Shown: positions 43,656 through 57,613, numbered from the stretch's first letter. The stretch is DNA of 64,000 nucleotides from Microbispora amethystogenes (GCF_016863015.1 NZ_BOOB01000009.1:186001-250000), one strand, 5' to 3'. Notes: generated by a model from the sequence alone, not told the origin. Program-made: numbers and translations.

Positions 43656-44660
43656 GTGGCCGACAAACTCGAGACGTACCGGGCGAAGCGCGACCCCGCG
43701 CGCACCGCCGAGCCCATCCCCGCCGACGGCCCGCTGCCGCGGGGTGAGGACGACACGTTCGTGATCCAGGAGCACCACGCCCGGTCCCTGCACTGGGACC
43801 TGCGCCTGGAGCGCGGCGGCGTTTTGGTCTCGTGGGCGATCCCCAAGGGCCTGCCGCCCAACCCCGAGACCAACCACCTCGCCGTCCACACCGAGGACCA
43901 CCCCATGGAGTACGCCCGATTCGAGGGCGAGATCCCCAAGGGCGAGTACGGCGGCGGGACGATGACGATCTGGGACCGCGGCCACTACGCGACCGAGAAG
44001 TGGAGCGACCGCGAGGTGAAGATCGTGCTGAGCGGCTCCCGGGTGGCCGGACGCTACGTGCTCTTCCGGACCCGCGGCCGCGACTGGATGATCCACCGGA
44101 TGGACCCGCCCGGCGACGGGTGGGAGCCCCCGCCGGCGTCGCTGGCGCCCATGACCCCGGTGAGCCGGGCCCGCGTCCCCCGCGACCCCGGGCGGTACGC
44201 CTGGGAGTTCTGGTGGGGCGGGCGGCGGGGGCTCGCGTACGTGGAGGGCGGCAGGCTCACCCTGCGCGACGCGGACGGCGCCGACGTCACCGCCGGGCAC
44301 CGCTGGCTGCGCCCGATGGCCGAGTCGCTCGGCAGCCGGGCCGTGGTCCTGGACGGTGAGGTGGCCGCCCTGGGGGCGACCCTCGTCTACGTCTGCTACG
44401 ACCTCCTCCACGACGACGGGCGGTCGTTGCTGGACGAGCCGTTCGAGCGCCGCCGTACGCGCCTGGAGGCGCTCGCGCTGAACGGGCCGCGCTGGCAGAC
44501 CGCGCCGTCCTGGCCCGGGGAGGTGCACGCGGTACGGCGCGCGGCGGCCGAGCAGGGCCTGCCGGGTGTGGTGGGCAAACGGCTCGACTCGGCGTACGCG
44601 CCGGGCGAGGAGTCCGCGGCCTGGGTGCGCCTGCCGGGTAAGGGGGACGGCGCCGGGTAG
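43656..44660 (+). CDS. LigD-type 3'-phosphoesterase fused to a degenerate ligase domain
   Basis: About 334 residues. The N-terminal domain (1-155) is the LigD 3'-phosphoesterase, with His40, His46, Asp48, Arg50 and His82 (EDHPMEYARFEG) conserved, so end-healing activity is likely. The C-terminal half aligns by motif to ATP-dependent DNA ligase: VLDGEVAAL (motif III), YVCYDLLHDDGRSLL, and PGVVGKRLDSAYAPGEES (motif IV). Motif I, normally E-x-K-W-D-G, reads EFWWGG (184-189): the adenylated Lys is Trp and the Asp is Gly. It should not self-adenylate. GTG start chosen from the LETYRAKRDPART family N-terminus. A small unknown gene follows. Confidence 0.85.
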   Translation: MADKLETYRAKRDPARTAEPIPADGPLPRGEDDTFVIQEHHARSLHWDLRLERGGVLVSWAIPKGLPPNPETNHLAVHTEDHPMEYARFEGEIPKGEYGGGTMTIWDRGHYATEKWSDREVKIVLSGSRVAGRYVLFRTRGRDWMIHRMDPPGDGWEPPPASLAPMTPVSRARVPRDPGRYAWEFWWGGRRGLAYVEGGRLTLRDADGADVTAGHRWLRPMAESLGSRAVVLDGEVAALGATLVYVCYDLLHDDGRSLLDEPFERRRTRLEALALNGPRWQTAPSWPGEVHAVRRAAAEQGLPGVVGKRLDSAYAPGEESAAWVRLPGKGDGAG

Positions 44661-44695
44661 GTGCGGGGTAGGCGCCGGCAGGGGGAGGTGCGGTC

Positions 44696-45091
44696 ATGGG
44701 CGGTGCCAGTGGGAGCGGGGGAGCGGCCGGGCGGCGGCACCCGGTCACCGGCGAGCACAAGTACGAGCAGGAGATCACCTCGGCGGACGAGCACGAGGAG
44801 CGGCCGGGCCGCAGCCTGGTGACGACCGACCACGAGGTGATCCGGCGATGGGCCGAGGACCGGGACGCCACGCCCGCCACCGTTCCCGGCACCGAGCGTG
44901 AGGGCCGTCCGGGGGTTCTCCGCTTCGACTTCCCGGGCCACGGCGGCGAGGACCTGAAGCGCGTCTCGTGGGACGAGTGGTTCGGGACGTTCGAGGAGCG
45001 CGGGCTCGACTTCGTCTACCAGGAACACCGCAAGGACGGCAGTCCGAGCAACTTCTTCCGCCTGGAGAACCCCGGCAGGGAGGACGCCTAG
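44696..45091 (+). CDS. Small conserved acidic protein of unknown function
   Basis: About 131 residues, soluble and acidic. A disordered N-terminus ([19 protein letters not shown]) precedes a compact domain with [39 protein letters not shown] and [19 protein letters not shown] recall similar proteins in other actinomycetes but no assigned role. GGGGGAGG precedes the ATG. It lies 35 bases after the 3'-phosphoesterase gene, so a shared DNA-repair context is possible. Its stop shares CTAG with the convergent sigma factor gene. Confidence 0.78.
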   Translation: MGGASGSGGAAGRRHPVTGEHKYEQEITSADEHEERPGRSLVTTDHEVIRRWAEDRDATPATVPGTEREGRPGVLRFDFPGHGGEDLKRVSWDEWFGTFEERGLDFVYQEHRKDGSPSNFFRLENPGREDA

Positions 45092-45684
45092 TTGCTTCTC
45101 GCGGAGCGGACGAACCCGAGCTCGGCGGCGTAGTCCTCGAGCTTCGCCCGCAACTGGCGGCGTCCCCGGTGGAGGCGCGACATCACCGTGCCGATGGGCA
45201 CTCCCATGATCTCCGCGATCTCCTTGTAGGCGAAGCCCTCCACATCGGCGAGGTAGACGGCCATCCGGAAGTCCTCCTGCAGTTCCTGGAGCGCCTGCTT
45301 CACCCGGGAGTCCGGCAGGCTCTCCAGCGCCTCCACCTCGGCGGACTTCAGCCCCGTCGAGGTGTGCGAGGCCGCCTCGGCGAGCTGCCAGTCCTCCACG
45401 TCCTCCGTCGCGGCCCGCTGCGGCTGGCGCTGCTGGCGCCGGTAGGTGTTGATGTAGGTGTTCGTCAGGATGCGGTACAGCCAGGCCCGGAGGTTCGTGC
45501 CCTCGCGGAACTGGTGGAAGTTGCTGAACGCCCGCATGTAGACGTCCTGCACGAGGTCCTCGGCGTCGGTGGGGTTGCGGGCGAGCCGTAGGGCCCCGGC
45601 GTAGATCTGGCCGATGTACGGCAGCGCGTCCCGCTCGAACCGCAGCCGCCGCCGTTCGACCGCCGTATCGTCGACGATCGTCAT
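45088..45684 (-). CDS. SigR-like ECF sigma factor (ECF12 type)
   Basis: About 198 residues. Region 2 ([38 protein letters not shown]) and region 4 ([34 protein letters not shown]) are nearly textbook for the SigR/SigH thiol-oxidative-stress group. The usual anti-sigma gene rsrA should follow; instead the next gene is the convergent small protein, so none is adjacent. The ATG at 45684 has AGGAGG at good spacing. Probably controls a stress regulon; targets unknown. Confidence 0.92.
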   Translation of the reverse strand: MTIVDDTAVERRRLRFERDALPYIGQIYAGALRLARNPTDAEDLVQDVYMRAFSNFHQFREGTNLRAWLYRILTNTYINTYRRQQRQPQRAATEDVEDWQLAEAASHTSTGLKSAEVEALESLPDSRVKQALQELQEDFRMAVYLADVEGFAYKEIAEIMGVPIGTVMSRLHRGRRQLRAKLEDYAAELGFVRSARSN

Positions 45685-45869
45685 TTTCCCCACCTCCTTG
45701 AGGGCCTGCTTTATAGTTACGACCGCTTTGTCCGATCCGGTCGCACGGTTCGCCTACCCATGGTCTCCGTTTCAACACGGCTTGCCACCGGTTTTCGGTA
45801 CGGGCGGGCGGGCGGCCCCCGGCCCGCGCCTCGAGGCGCTCGGCAGGGCAGCCCGAGGGCGGCCGGTTC

Positions 45870-47159
45870 TCAGGCCGCGTCGCGGCGGCCGGTGGACCGG
45901 ACCGTGCCGCTGGAGGCGGGGCCGCCGGAAGAGGGGCCGCCGGAGGTGGGATCGCCGGGCCGGGAATCACCGGCGGACGGGCCGCCGGGAGGGTGCGGGG
46001 CGAGATCGGCCCCGCGCGGGGTCCGGTACGGCTCGCGCGCCCGCAGGTCCACGGTCTGGATGGTCCGGCTGATGTCGCTGGGCGTCACCAGGCCGACGAT
46101 CCGGCCGTCGTCCAGCACCACCGCCCGGCCGTCGGTGGAGCCGCTCATCCGCTGGAGCAGCTCGGTGAGGAGGTCGTCCGGCCGGGCCGACGGCACGTCC
46201 GGCGGCGGGCACGCGATCTCGCGGAGCGCCGTGGCCTCCCTGCGGGCGGGGTCGACGGCCCGGATGCGGCCCAGGGTCACCAGCCCCGCGAACCGGCCGT
46301 CGTCGTCCACGAGCGGATAGGTGGACAGGTGGTGGCGGAGCACGAGCCGGTCGATGAGCCCGGCCACCGTCTCGTCCGGCTGGGCGGTGATGGGCTGGCG
46401 GGACATGACCTCCGCCACCTTGATCCCGTGCAGCGCGGCGTCGATCTGCGTCTGCTGCTCCTCCGCGCTGGCGGCGTTGACCAGGAACAGGCCGATGAGC
46501 GCCAGCCAGAGCCCCTGGAAGCCGAGGCCGGAGACGAGGTTGAGGAACCCGAGGATGATCAGCGTGTAGCCGAAGACCCGCCCGGCCCGGGCGGCGGCCA
46601 CGGCGGCCCGCAGGCGGTCGCCCCAGCGGGCCCACAGGAAGGCGCGCAGCACCCGGCCGCCGTCCAGCGGCGCGGCGGGGATGAGGTTGAACACCGCCAG
46701 CAGCACGTTCACCACGGCGAGGTAGCCGAACATCCCGCTGACCAGCGCGGGCCCGCCGACGGCGGAGACCCCCCAGGTCACGAGGGCGAAGAAGCCGCCC
46801 AGCACGACGCTGGTGAGCGGGCCGACACCGGCGATCTTGAGGTCCGCGGCGGGGGAGCGGGGCTCGCCGCGCAGCTGGGCCACGCCGCCGAGCAGCCAGA
46901 GTGTGATGCCGGTGACCTCCACGCCGTGCCGGCGCGCCACGATCGCGTGGGCGAGTTCGTGGGCGAGCAGCGAGGCCAGGAAGAGCACGGCCGACACCAG
47001 CGCGGCCAGCACGTACGCCGCGGTCGGCAGGCCGGGGAAGGCGATCGGGAACCGCCCGAAGGCCAGCCCGACGACCAGGATCACGACGATCACGAGAACG
47101 CTGACGTTGAGCCCGACCGGGACCCCGCCGATGCGGCCGAGACTGATCGACGATCGCAT
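45870..47159 (-). CDS. M50 site-2-type zinc protease with paired CBS domains
   Basis: About 429 residues. The integral membrane protease core has HELAH (His67, Glu68, His71), then APLDGGRVL with the third zinc ligand Asp166, and about six helices. Two CBS domains follow (~235-355: KVAEVMSRQPITAQ, RMSGSTDGRAVVLDDG), which probably bind an adenine nucleotide. A Pro/Gly/Ser-rich tail ends the protein. Likely cleaves a membrane-anchored regulator. GGGGAGG precedes the ATG. Confidence 0.93.
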   Translation of the reverse strand: MRSSISLGRIGGVPVGLNVSVLVIVVILVVGLAFGRFPIAFPGLPTAAYVLAALVSAVLFLASLLAHELAHAIVARRHGVEVTGITLWLLGGVAQLRGEPRSPAADLKIAGVGPLTSVVLGGFFALVTWGVSAVGGPALVSGMFGYLAVVNVLLAVFNLIPAAPLDGGRVLRAFLWARWGDRLRAAVAAARAGRVFGYTLIILGFLNLVSGLGFQGLWLALIGLFLVNAASAEEQQTQIDAALHGIKVAEVMSRQPITAQPDETVAGLIDRLVLRHHLSTYPLVDDDGRFAGLVTLGRIRAVDPARREATALREIACPPPDVPSARPDDLLTELLQRMSGSTDGRAVVLDDGRIVGLVTPSDISRTIQTVDLRAREPYRTPRGADLAPHPPGGPSAGDSRPGDPTSGGPSSGGPASSGTVRSTGRRDAA

Positions 47160-47273
47160 CCTGCCTCCCCTCGTCCCCGTGACAGGCCTACCCACAAAGG
47201 CGCAGGTCACGCGGCCTGCGGCGGCCGGGTCCCGGTCGGCCCCGTCGGCCGGCCGGTCTCGGAAATGGAATAT

Positions 47274-47343
47274 GGATATATCCGGATAAAAACCGGTTTT
47301 CGCTGTTCCCGAAACCGCTCCGTCACGCGACGAAGCGCTTCGT
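47274..47343. promoter_or_regulatory. Cluster of four perfect palindromes in a divergent promoter
   Basis: GGATATATCC (47274), TATCCGGATA (47279), AAAACCGGTTTT (47289) and ACGAAGCGCTTCGT (47330) lie within 70 bases between the M50 protease and solute-binding protein genes. Confidence 0.6.
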
Positions 47344-47440
47344 GTGCACGCCGGAGGTAGCATCATTCGCGACAACACATTGCCGAAATGGGAAAGCGCG
47401 GCCCGCCAGTCCGGAACGACACCGGAACGAGGAGACGGTG

Positions 47441-48964
47441 ATGAACGACCGGAACCCTCCGCTGAGAATGCCTTATCGCATTCTTCTGATCGCGGCGGCG
47501 GTCGTCCCCGTCGTCCTCTCGACCGCGGCCGGGTCGGTGCTGGTGAACGCGGAGGAAGGCTTCCCCGACGACGCGTGGGAGTGGGGAAAGCTCTTCCTCG
47601 GCGCGGCCCTGCTCGTGTTCGCGGCCTGTGCCCTGACCTTTCTCGGATGGATGGCCAGGGTGCTTCTCCGGCGGCCGGAGAACGAGGACGAGCTCCGCTT
47701 TCTCGAATTGCTGAACCGGGTGGGCACCGCCTTCAGGAAGCCGACCAGGGTCATCGCCACCCTCGTCGCGCTCATGGTCCTCGCCCCGATCGCGTGGCTG
47801 GTCCCGAGTGACGGGCTGGAGCCGGGCGAACTGCTCATCATGAGCGCCCGGGACGAGAGCGGGGCGGCCAACGCCCGGAGGATCCTCGTCCAGCAGTGGA
47901 ACCAGGCCCACCCGGACAACAAGGTGAAGTTCATCGACGTGGGCACCGAGCCCGACCAGCAGCACACGAGGATGGTGAGCGACGCGAGGAAGGGCGGCGC
48001 CCACGAGGCGGACGTGTACGTCCTCGACGTCGTCTACATGACGGAGTTCATCGCCAACGGCTACATACGCGCGCTCGACGAGTCCAGGCGGTCCCCCGAG
48101 GGGAAGAGCGACGACTTCCTCGACAACGTCCTGAGCACCTGCCAGGACATGAGCGGGAACCGCGAGGGGTTATGGGCGCTGCCCTTCAACACCGACGCGG
48201 GGCTGCTCTACCGGAGCTCCGGGGCGCGGGAACCGGCGAGCTGGCAGGACTACTTCCCCCGCTCCGCCAACGCGGCCCACCTGGTCGGCTCGGAGAGCCT
48301 GACGGTCACCGCCCTGGAGGCGATCTGGGCCCACGACGGCGAGGTGGTGAACCACGACGGAGGGCTCGTGCTGACGCCGGACAGGAGCGCCGTCGACTTC
48401 GACCAGAACGCGCGCGAGGCCCTGCGTGACCTGGCCGACTCCTACCGGGGCAAGGACCCGGAGGACTCGGTCGACGCCGAGGCGGCGGCCCTCGACGCGT
48501 TCCGCGGCGGAAAGGCCGGCGTCATGCGCAACTGGCCGGTGGCCTACGACAAACTGGCCGCGACCGCGGGCGGCCCTCCCTCTCTCAAGGTCACCCAGCT
48601 TCCGCACGAGAGCGTGCTCGGCGGGCAGAACCTGGCCGTCTCCGCCTGGACGGACAAGCCCCGGGCGGCCCAGGCGCTGATCGAGTTCCTCACCAGCCCG
48701 TCCAGCGAGCTGATCCTGTTCGAGGTCGGGGGATTCGCCCCCACCCGGGAGTACGCGTACATGTACGCCACCCGCCCCTACCGGGACGAGCTCAGAGCCG
48801 CCGTGAAGAGAGCGCGCCTCCGCCCGGTCACCCCGCACTACACCGAGTTCAGCGCGACGTTCCGCGAGGGCGTCCTGTACGCGATCAGCAACAAGGGGCG
48901 CTATCCGGCCGACTTCCCGCGCAAGCTCGCGAGCGTCGTCGCGACCGGGTCGCACGACAACTGA
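47441..48964 (+). CDS. Membrane-anchored extracellular solute-binding protein
   Basis: About 507 residues. Three N-terminal helices (about 11-33, 50-78 and 101-121) precede a type-1 periplasmic binding domain: LLIMSARDESGAANARRILV, ADVYVLDVVYMTEFIANGYI, WALPFNTDAGLLYRSSG, GKAGVMRNWPVAYDKL. The binding fold resembles carbohydrate ABC receptors, but there is no lipobox or cleavable signal and no permease or ATPase neighbour. It may act as a sensor rather than a transporter component. The ATG at 47441 has GAGGAGAC upstream. Confidence 0.85.
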   Translation: MNDRNPPLRMPYRILLIAAAVVPVVLSTAAGSVLVNAEEGFPDDAWEWGKLFLGAALLVFAACALTFLGWMARVLLRRPENEDELRFLELLNRVGTAFRKPTRVIATLVALMVLAPIAWLVPSDGLEPGELLIMSARDESGAANARRILVQQWNQAHPDNKVKFIDVGTEPDQQHTRMVSDARKGGAHEADVYVLDVVYMTEFIANGYIRALDESRRSPEGKSDDFLDNVLSTCQDMSGNREGLWALPFNTDAGLLYRSSGAREPASWQDYFPRSANAAHLVGSESLTVTALEAIWAHDGEVVNHDGGLVLTPDRSAVDFDQNAREALRDLADSYRGKDPEDSVDAEAAALDAFRGGKAGVMRNWPVAYDKLAATAGGPPSLKVTQLPHESVLGGQNLAVSAWTDKPRAAQALIEFLTSPSSELILFEVGGFAPTREYAYMYATRPYRDELRAAVKRARLRPVTPHYTEFSATFREGVLYAISNKGRYPADFPRKLASVVATGSHDN

Positions 48965-48990
48965 CGCGATCACTGATCGAGGCATGCCCC

Positions 48991-49031
48991 GTGACGGCCC
49001 CCGGGCAGGACGGCTGCCCGGGGGCGGTCAC
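48991..49031. terminator. Long bidirectional hairpin terminator
   Basis: Inner 12-bp stem GCCCCCGGGCAG/CTGCCCGGGGGC extended by outer GTGAC/GTCAC arms across a single G-G mismatch. Sits between convergent genes. Confidence 0.85.
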
Positions 49032-49044
49032 GAGAGCGGGCGGC

Positions 49045-51351
49045 TCAGCGGAGGTAGATGTTCGGCCTGGCGGGGGTCGCCATGCCGTCGCCGAGGAAGA
49101 AGCCCGGGTGGGGCGGCTGGTTGTAGGCGGTGTTCTGCCAGGCGATCGCCAGCCGGTACGTCGGGTCGTGCATGAGCGTGTGGATCTGGCGGGTGGTCGC
49201 CGTGGTCGTGCTGTAGATCCGCAGGGCGGTGTTGTCGCTCGTCGGCCAGACGACCTCCTCGCGCCAGTCGCCGAACAGGTCGGCCGACAGCGACGGGGTC
49301 GACTTGGTGCCGTTGTTGGAGTGGACCCCGTTCGCCGTCAGCAGCCGGGTGTCGCCGCCGGTGCCGTACTTGTCGATGTGGGTGCCGTCGAGCAGCTCCC
49401 GCACGGGGTCGGCGTCCCACCAGACGAGGAAGTTCGTCGAGCCCGGCTTGCGCCCGACGTTCTGCCCCCGGGTGTTGTAGACGCCGGAGACCGCGGACGA
49501 CCACGACTCGGCGCCCGGGCTCCCGGCCCAGATGTCGCCGGAGACGCCGCGCCCGTTGTCGCAGCCGCAGGAACCGTTCGTCCAGAGGATGGAGCCGGTG
49601 CGGGCGTCGGCCATCCACGCCGCGGGCTTGCTGGTGTCCTCGTCGACCTTGAACACCTCCAGCCCGGCCCGGGACGGGTCGAGGTCGCCGACGTGCAGGG
49701 CGTCGCCGTGCCCGTTGCCGGTGTTCCACAGCGGCGCGCCGTTGTCGTTGATCGCCATCGCGCCGAAGACGATCTCGTCCCTGCCGTCGCCGTCCACGTC
49801 GGCCACCGCCAGGTTGTGGTTGCCCTGGCCGGTGTACTGGCTGCCGCTGGAGTTGGAGTCGAAGGTCCACCGCTTGGTCAGCGAGCCGTTGCGGAAGTCC
49901 CAGGCCGCGATGACCGTACGGGTGTAGTAGCCGCGCGACATGACCAGCGACGGGCGGGCGCCGTCGAGGTAGGCGGTGGCGGCGAGGAAGCGGTCCACCC
50001 GGTTTCCGTACGAGTCGCCCCATGACGACACGGTGCCGCGCGGCGGGTCGTAGTTCACGGTGGACATGGCCTTACCGGTCTGGCCGTTGAACATGGTCAG
50101 GTACTCAGGACCGGACAGCACGTAGCCGGAGGAGTTGCGGTAGTCGGCCGAGGAACTGCCGATGACGACGCCGGTGCCGTCCCTGGTGCCGTCGGCGGTC
50201 TTCATCGCCACCTCGGCCTTGCCGTCGCCGTCGTAGTCGTACACCTGGAACTGCGTGTAGTGCGCGCCCGCGCGGATGTTGCGGCCGAGGTCGATCCGCC
50301 ACATGCGGGAGCCGCCCAGCCGGTAGGCGTCGACGAAGACGTTGCCGGTGTACCCGGACTGGGAGTTGTCCTTGGCGTTGGACGGGTCCCACTTCAGCAC
50401 GAACTCGTACTGGCCGTCGCCGTCGAGGTCGCCCACACTCGCGTCGTTCGCGCTGTAGGTGTAGGAGACCCCGTCGGGCGTCGTGCCGCCGGACGGCGGC
50501 TGGATGGGCACGTCGAGATAGTCGCCGCCGGTGAAACGCAGCGACGACGGCGACGCCGCCTGCTCGGCGCCGTCCACCACGGCCCGCACCGTGTACGACG
50601 CGTCGGCGGCGGCTCCGGAGTCGACGTAGTTCGTGGAGTTGATGATCGGCGAGGAGTTCAGCTTCGTCGATCCCCGGTAGACGTTGAACCCGGTGCCGAT
50701 GTTCTCGGTGCCGAGCAGCCGCCAGGAGACCAGGTTGCCGTTGCCGGACCGCACGCTGATCAGGCCGCGGCCCAGGTTCTCCATCTGCCGCGCGCCGGCC
50801 GGGATGGTCGTGGGGGTCGCCGACGGGCTCGGGGAGGGGCTGGGCGACGGGCTCGGCGACCGCGTCGGGCTCGCGCTGGCACTGGGCGACGCACTGGGGC
50901 TGGCGCTGGGGCTGGCACTCGGGCTGCTCGTGACCCCGCCGGTGCAGGCGGTGCCGTTGAGCGCGAAGTTCGCGGGCACGGGGTTGGCGGAGTCGTTCCA
51001 CGAGCCGTTGAAGCCGAACGACGCCGTCCCGCCGGTGGGGATCGACCCGTTGTAGCCGGCGTCCTTCGCGGTCACCTGCGCGCCGCTCTGGGTGACCGTC
51101 GCGTTCCACGCCGTCGTCACCGTCTGCCCCGCGGTGTACGACCAGGTGAGCGTCCAGCCGTTGACCGCGTCGCCGAGGTTGGTGATCGTCACGGATGTGC
51201 CGAACCCGCCCTGCCACTGGTTCGTCACCTGGTAGTCGACCCGGCAGCCCGCCGCCGCCGACGCGGGGAGGGCGGTCAGCGCCCCGGCTCCCGCGAGGGC
51301 GGCGGCCGAGGCCACGGCGGCGATCGACGCGAATCTTCGTCGTGTGGTCAT
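49045..51351 (-). CDS. Secreted rhamnogalacturonan lyase (PL11) with CBM2
   Basis: About 768 residues. Signal peptide (1-33), CBM2-type cellulose-binding domain (GCRVDYQVTNQWQGGFG ... NGSWNDSANPVPANFALNG, ~34-140), a Ser-Pro linker (~143-185), and a PL11 eight-bladed propeller domain starting RQMENLGRGLISVR with repeated calcium-binding DxDGDGxxE loops (DLDGDGQYE, DYDGDGKAE, DVDGDGRDE) and the family end HPGFFLGDGM. Cleaves pectin rhamnogalacturonan I backbones; typical of plant-litter actinomycetes. Confidence 0.95.
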   Translation of the reverse strand: MTTRRRFASIAAVASAAALAGAGALTALPASAAAGCRVDYQVTNQWQGGFGTSVTITNLGDAVNGWTLTWSYTAGQTVTTAWNATVTQSGAQVTAKDAGYNGSIPTGGTASFGFNGSWNDSANPVPANFALNGTACTGGVTSSPSASPSASPSASPSASASPTRSPSPSPSPSPSPSATPTTIPAGARQMENLGRGLISVRSGNGNLVSWRLLGTENIGTGFNVYRGSTKLNSSPIINSTNYVDSGAAADASYTVRAVVDGAEQAASPSSLRFTGGDYLDVPIQPPSGGTTPDGVSYTYSANDASVGDLDGDGQYEFVLKWDPSNAKDNSQSGYTGNVFVDAYRLGGSRMWRIDLGRNIRAGAHYTQFQVYDYDGDGKAEVAMKTADGTRDGTGVVIGSSSADYRNSSGYVLSGPEYLTMFNGQTGKAMSTVNYDPPRGTVSSWGDSYGNRVDRFLAATAYLDGARPSLVMSRGYYTRTVIAAWDFRNGSLTKRWTFDSNSSGSQYTGQGNHNLAVADVDGDGRDEIVFGAMAINDNGAPLWNTGNGHGDALHVGDLDPSRAGLEVFKVDEDTSKPAAWMADARTGSILWTNGSCGCDNGRGVSGDIWAGSPGAESWSSAVSGVYNTRGQNVGRKPGSTNFLVWWDADPVRELLDGTHIDKYGTGGDTRLLTANGVHSNNGTKSTPSLSADLFGDWREEVVWPTSDNTALRIYSTTTATTRQIHTLMHDPTYRLAIAWQNTAYNQPPHPGFFLGDGMATPARPNIYLR

Positions 51352-51802
51352 CCAAACTCCAGACGAGGGTGCCGGGTGGTGCCGGCAGGGCCGCGACGGC
51401 GTCCGGGACGCACCGCGCCGGCCGGTCCACGCGAGGCCTCCGAGAGCTGAGGACCCGGTGGCCGGACGCGACCCGGGCGGGCCATGCCGGGGTGCCGCGT
51501 CATCACAACGTGAAACGGGCGCAATGGTCAAACAGTCGCGATTCACCCATGTGGACGCGGGCGCCCGACGCGTCCCCGGACGGCGGCCCGAGCAGGTGAG
51601 AGCGGTCGCTGACGGGCCCGGGCCGGGCGTCCCCGCCCTGCCGGCCAACAGTGATCACTGAAAATTTCACCTGCCGGGCACCGCCGCCCTGGGAACGTTC
51701 ACAGCCGGTTCCCCGGCGGGCCGCTGCATCCGCCGCCTCCGCCGGGCTCGAATACCGATGCGAAGACGTACGGGCAAGTCACGGCAAGAGGGGGAGCGGT
51801 TC
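51352..51802. other. Intergenic region upstream of the PL11 lyase
   Basis: No gene seen. It holds the divergent promoters of the lyase and FAD oxidoreductase genes, a TGAAACGGGCGCA stretch vaguely like a LacI-family half-site near 51510, and a clear palindrome pair at 51649-51669. Confidence 0.6.
51649..51669. promoter_or_regulatory. Back-to-back palindromes CAGTGATCACTG and TGAAAATTTCA
   Basis: A perfect 12-bp palindrome overlaps by two bases a perfect 11-bp one. Position in a divergent promoter region suggests a repressor site. Confidence 0.5.
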
Positions 51803-53109
51803 ATGCCACAGCCTGCCACGGTGATCGTCGTCGGCGCGGGACTCGCGGGTCTGGCCTGCGCCGTCCACCTGCACAGGGCGGGGGTGGCGGTCCGGGTCCT
51901 GGAGGCCTCCGACGGCGTCGGCGGCCGGATCCGCACCGACCTCGTGGACGGCTTCCGGCTCGACCGCGGATATCAGGTCTTCAACACCGGCTATCCGGAG
52001 GCCGCCCGGGTCCTCGACATCCCGGCGCTTCGCCTGCGTCCCTTCACCTCGGGGGTGATCGTCTTCCGCGACGGGCGGCACGAGCGGGTGACGCTGCCGT
52101 GGCGGCATCCGCGCCAGGCGCTCAGCGGCCTGTTCGCCCGGGTGGGCACGCCGGTGGACAAGGCCGTGCTCGCCGCGCTGACCACCCGCGACCTGCTGCT
52201 GCCCGACTCCCTCGTACGGCGGCGGGGCGGCGCCGAGCGCACCACCGAGGAGGAACTGCGGCACTGGGGCGCGTCCCCGGAGGTCGTCGAGAACCTGTTC
52301 CGGCCCTTCCTGGCGGGTGTGGTCCTGGAACGGGAGCTGGAGACCTCCGGCCGGATCTTCCACCTGTTCTGGCGGTCCTTCGTGCGGGGCACCATCGGCC
52401 TGCCGGCCCTCGGCATGGGGCGGATCCCGGAGCAGCTCGCCGACCGCCTCCCGCCGGACGCGGTCCGCCTGGAGACCTCCGTCGGCGCGCTGACCCCCAC
52501 CGGCGTCGCCCTCGACGGCGGGGGTGGGATGGGCGGCGAGATGGAGGCGTCGGCCGTGGTGGTCGCGGCCGACCCGGCCACGGCGGGACGCCTCCTGCCC
52601 GGTCTGCCGGTGCCCGCGATGCGGCCGGTCACGACCTTCTACCACGCCGCTCCCGCGTCGCCGCTCGGCGAGCCGACGCAGATCGTGGACGCGGAGGGCG
52701 TGATCACCGACACGATCGTGGTCACCGACGCCGCGCCCGAATACTCCTCCGACGGCCGCGCGCTGATCTCGACCTCGGTCCTCGGCGTGCACGGCGACCG
52801 GGACGAGCCCCGGGTGCGGGACCGGCTCGCCCGGATCTACGGCGACACCTCGTCGTGGGAGCACGTCGCCACCTACGCGATCGAGGCGGCCCTGCCCGCG
52901 ATGCCGCCCCCGATGCCGCTGCGCCGCCCGGTGCGTCTCCCGGCGGAGGGCCCCGGCGCGCGGCGCTACGTCTGCGGCGACCACCGCGACACCGGGTCGA
53001 TCCAGGGCGCGCTGGTGTCCGGGCGGCGGGCCGCCCGGGCGGTGCTGGAGGACCTGCGCGCGCGCCCGGCGGCGGCCGGGGAGGGCCCGGCCGCCCGCGA
53101 CCGCGCCGG

Positions 53110-53119
<10 letters not shown>
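51803..53119 (+). CDS. FAD-dependent amine oxidase/protoporphyrinogen-oxidase-like protein
   Basis: About 438 residues. The N-terminal dinucleotide motif VIVVGAGLAGLACAVHLHRAG and VLEASDGVGGRIRTD are diagnostic of the flavin amine-oxidase/phytoene-desaturase-related superfamily; the C-terminal YVCGDHRDTGSIQGALVSGR completes the FAD site. Substrate unknown; no carotenoid genes are near. The ATG at 51803 follows GAGGGGGAG. Overlaps the convergent kinase by 10 bases. Confidence 0.9.
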
Positions 53120-57504
<4,385 letters not shown>

Positions 57505-57613
57505 GTCCACCCTCGCGATCCCGTTTGACCAGGGAAAGAAAGCATATAAAGCACCGCTGGACGCGTCTTCCCGCGGCGCCCGAATGGTACATCTCGCCGG
57601 GTGTGAACGCGCC

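Noticed and set aside
50817..50935. Short periodic repeats as a possible regulatory array
   Set aside because: They encode the Ser-Pro linker of the PL11 lyase.
51500..51530. A CebR/LacI-type operator upstream of the lyase
   Set aside because: TGAAACGGGCGCA matches only one half-site loosely; not enough to call.
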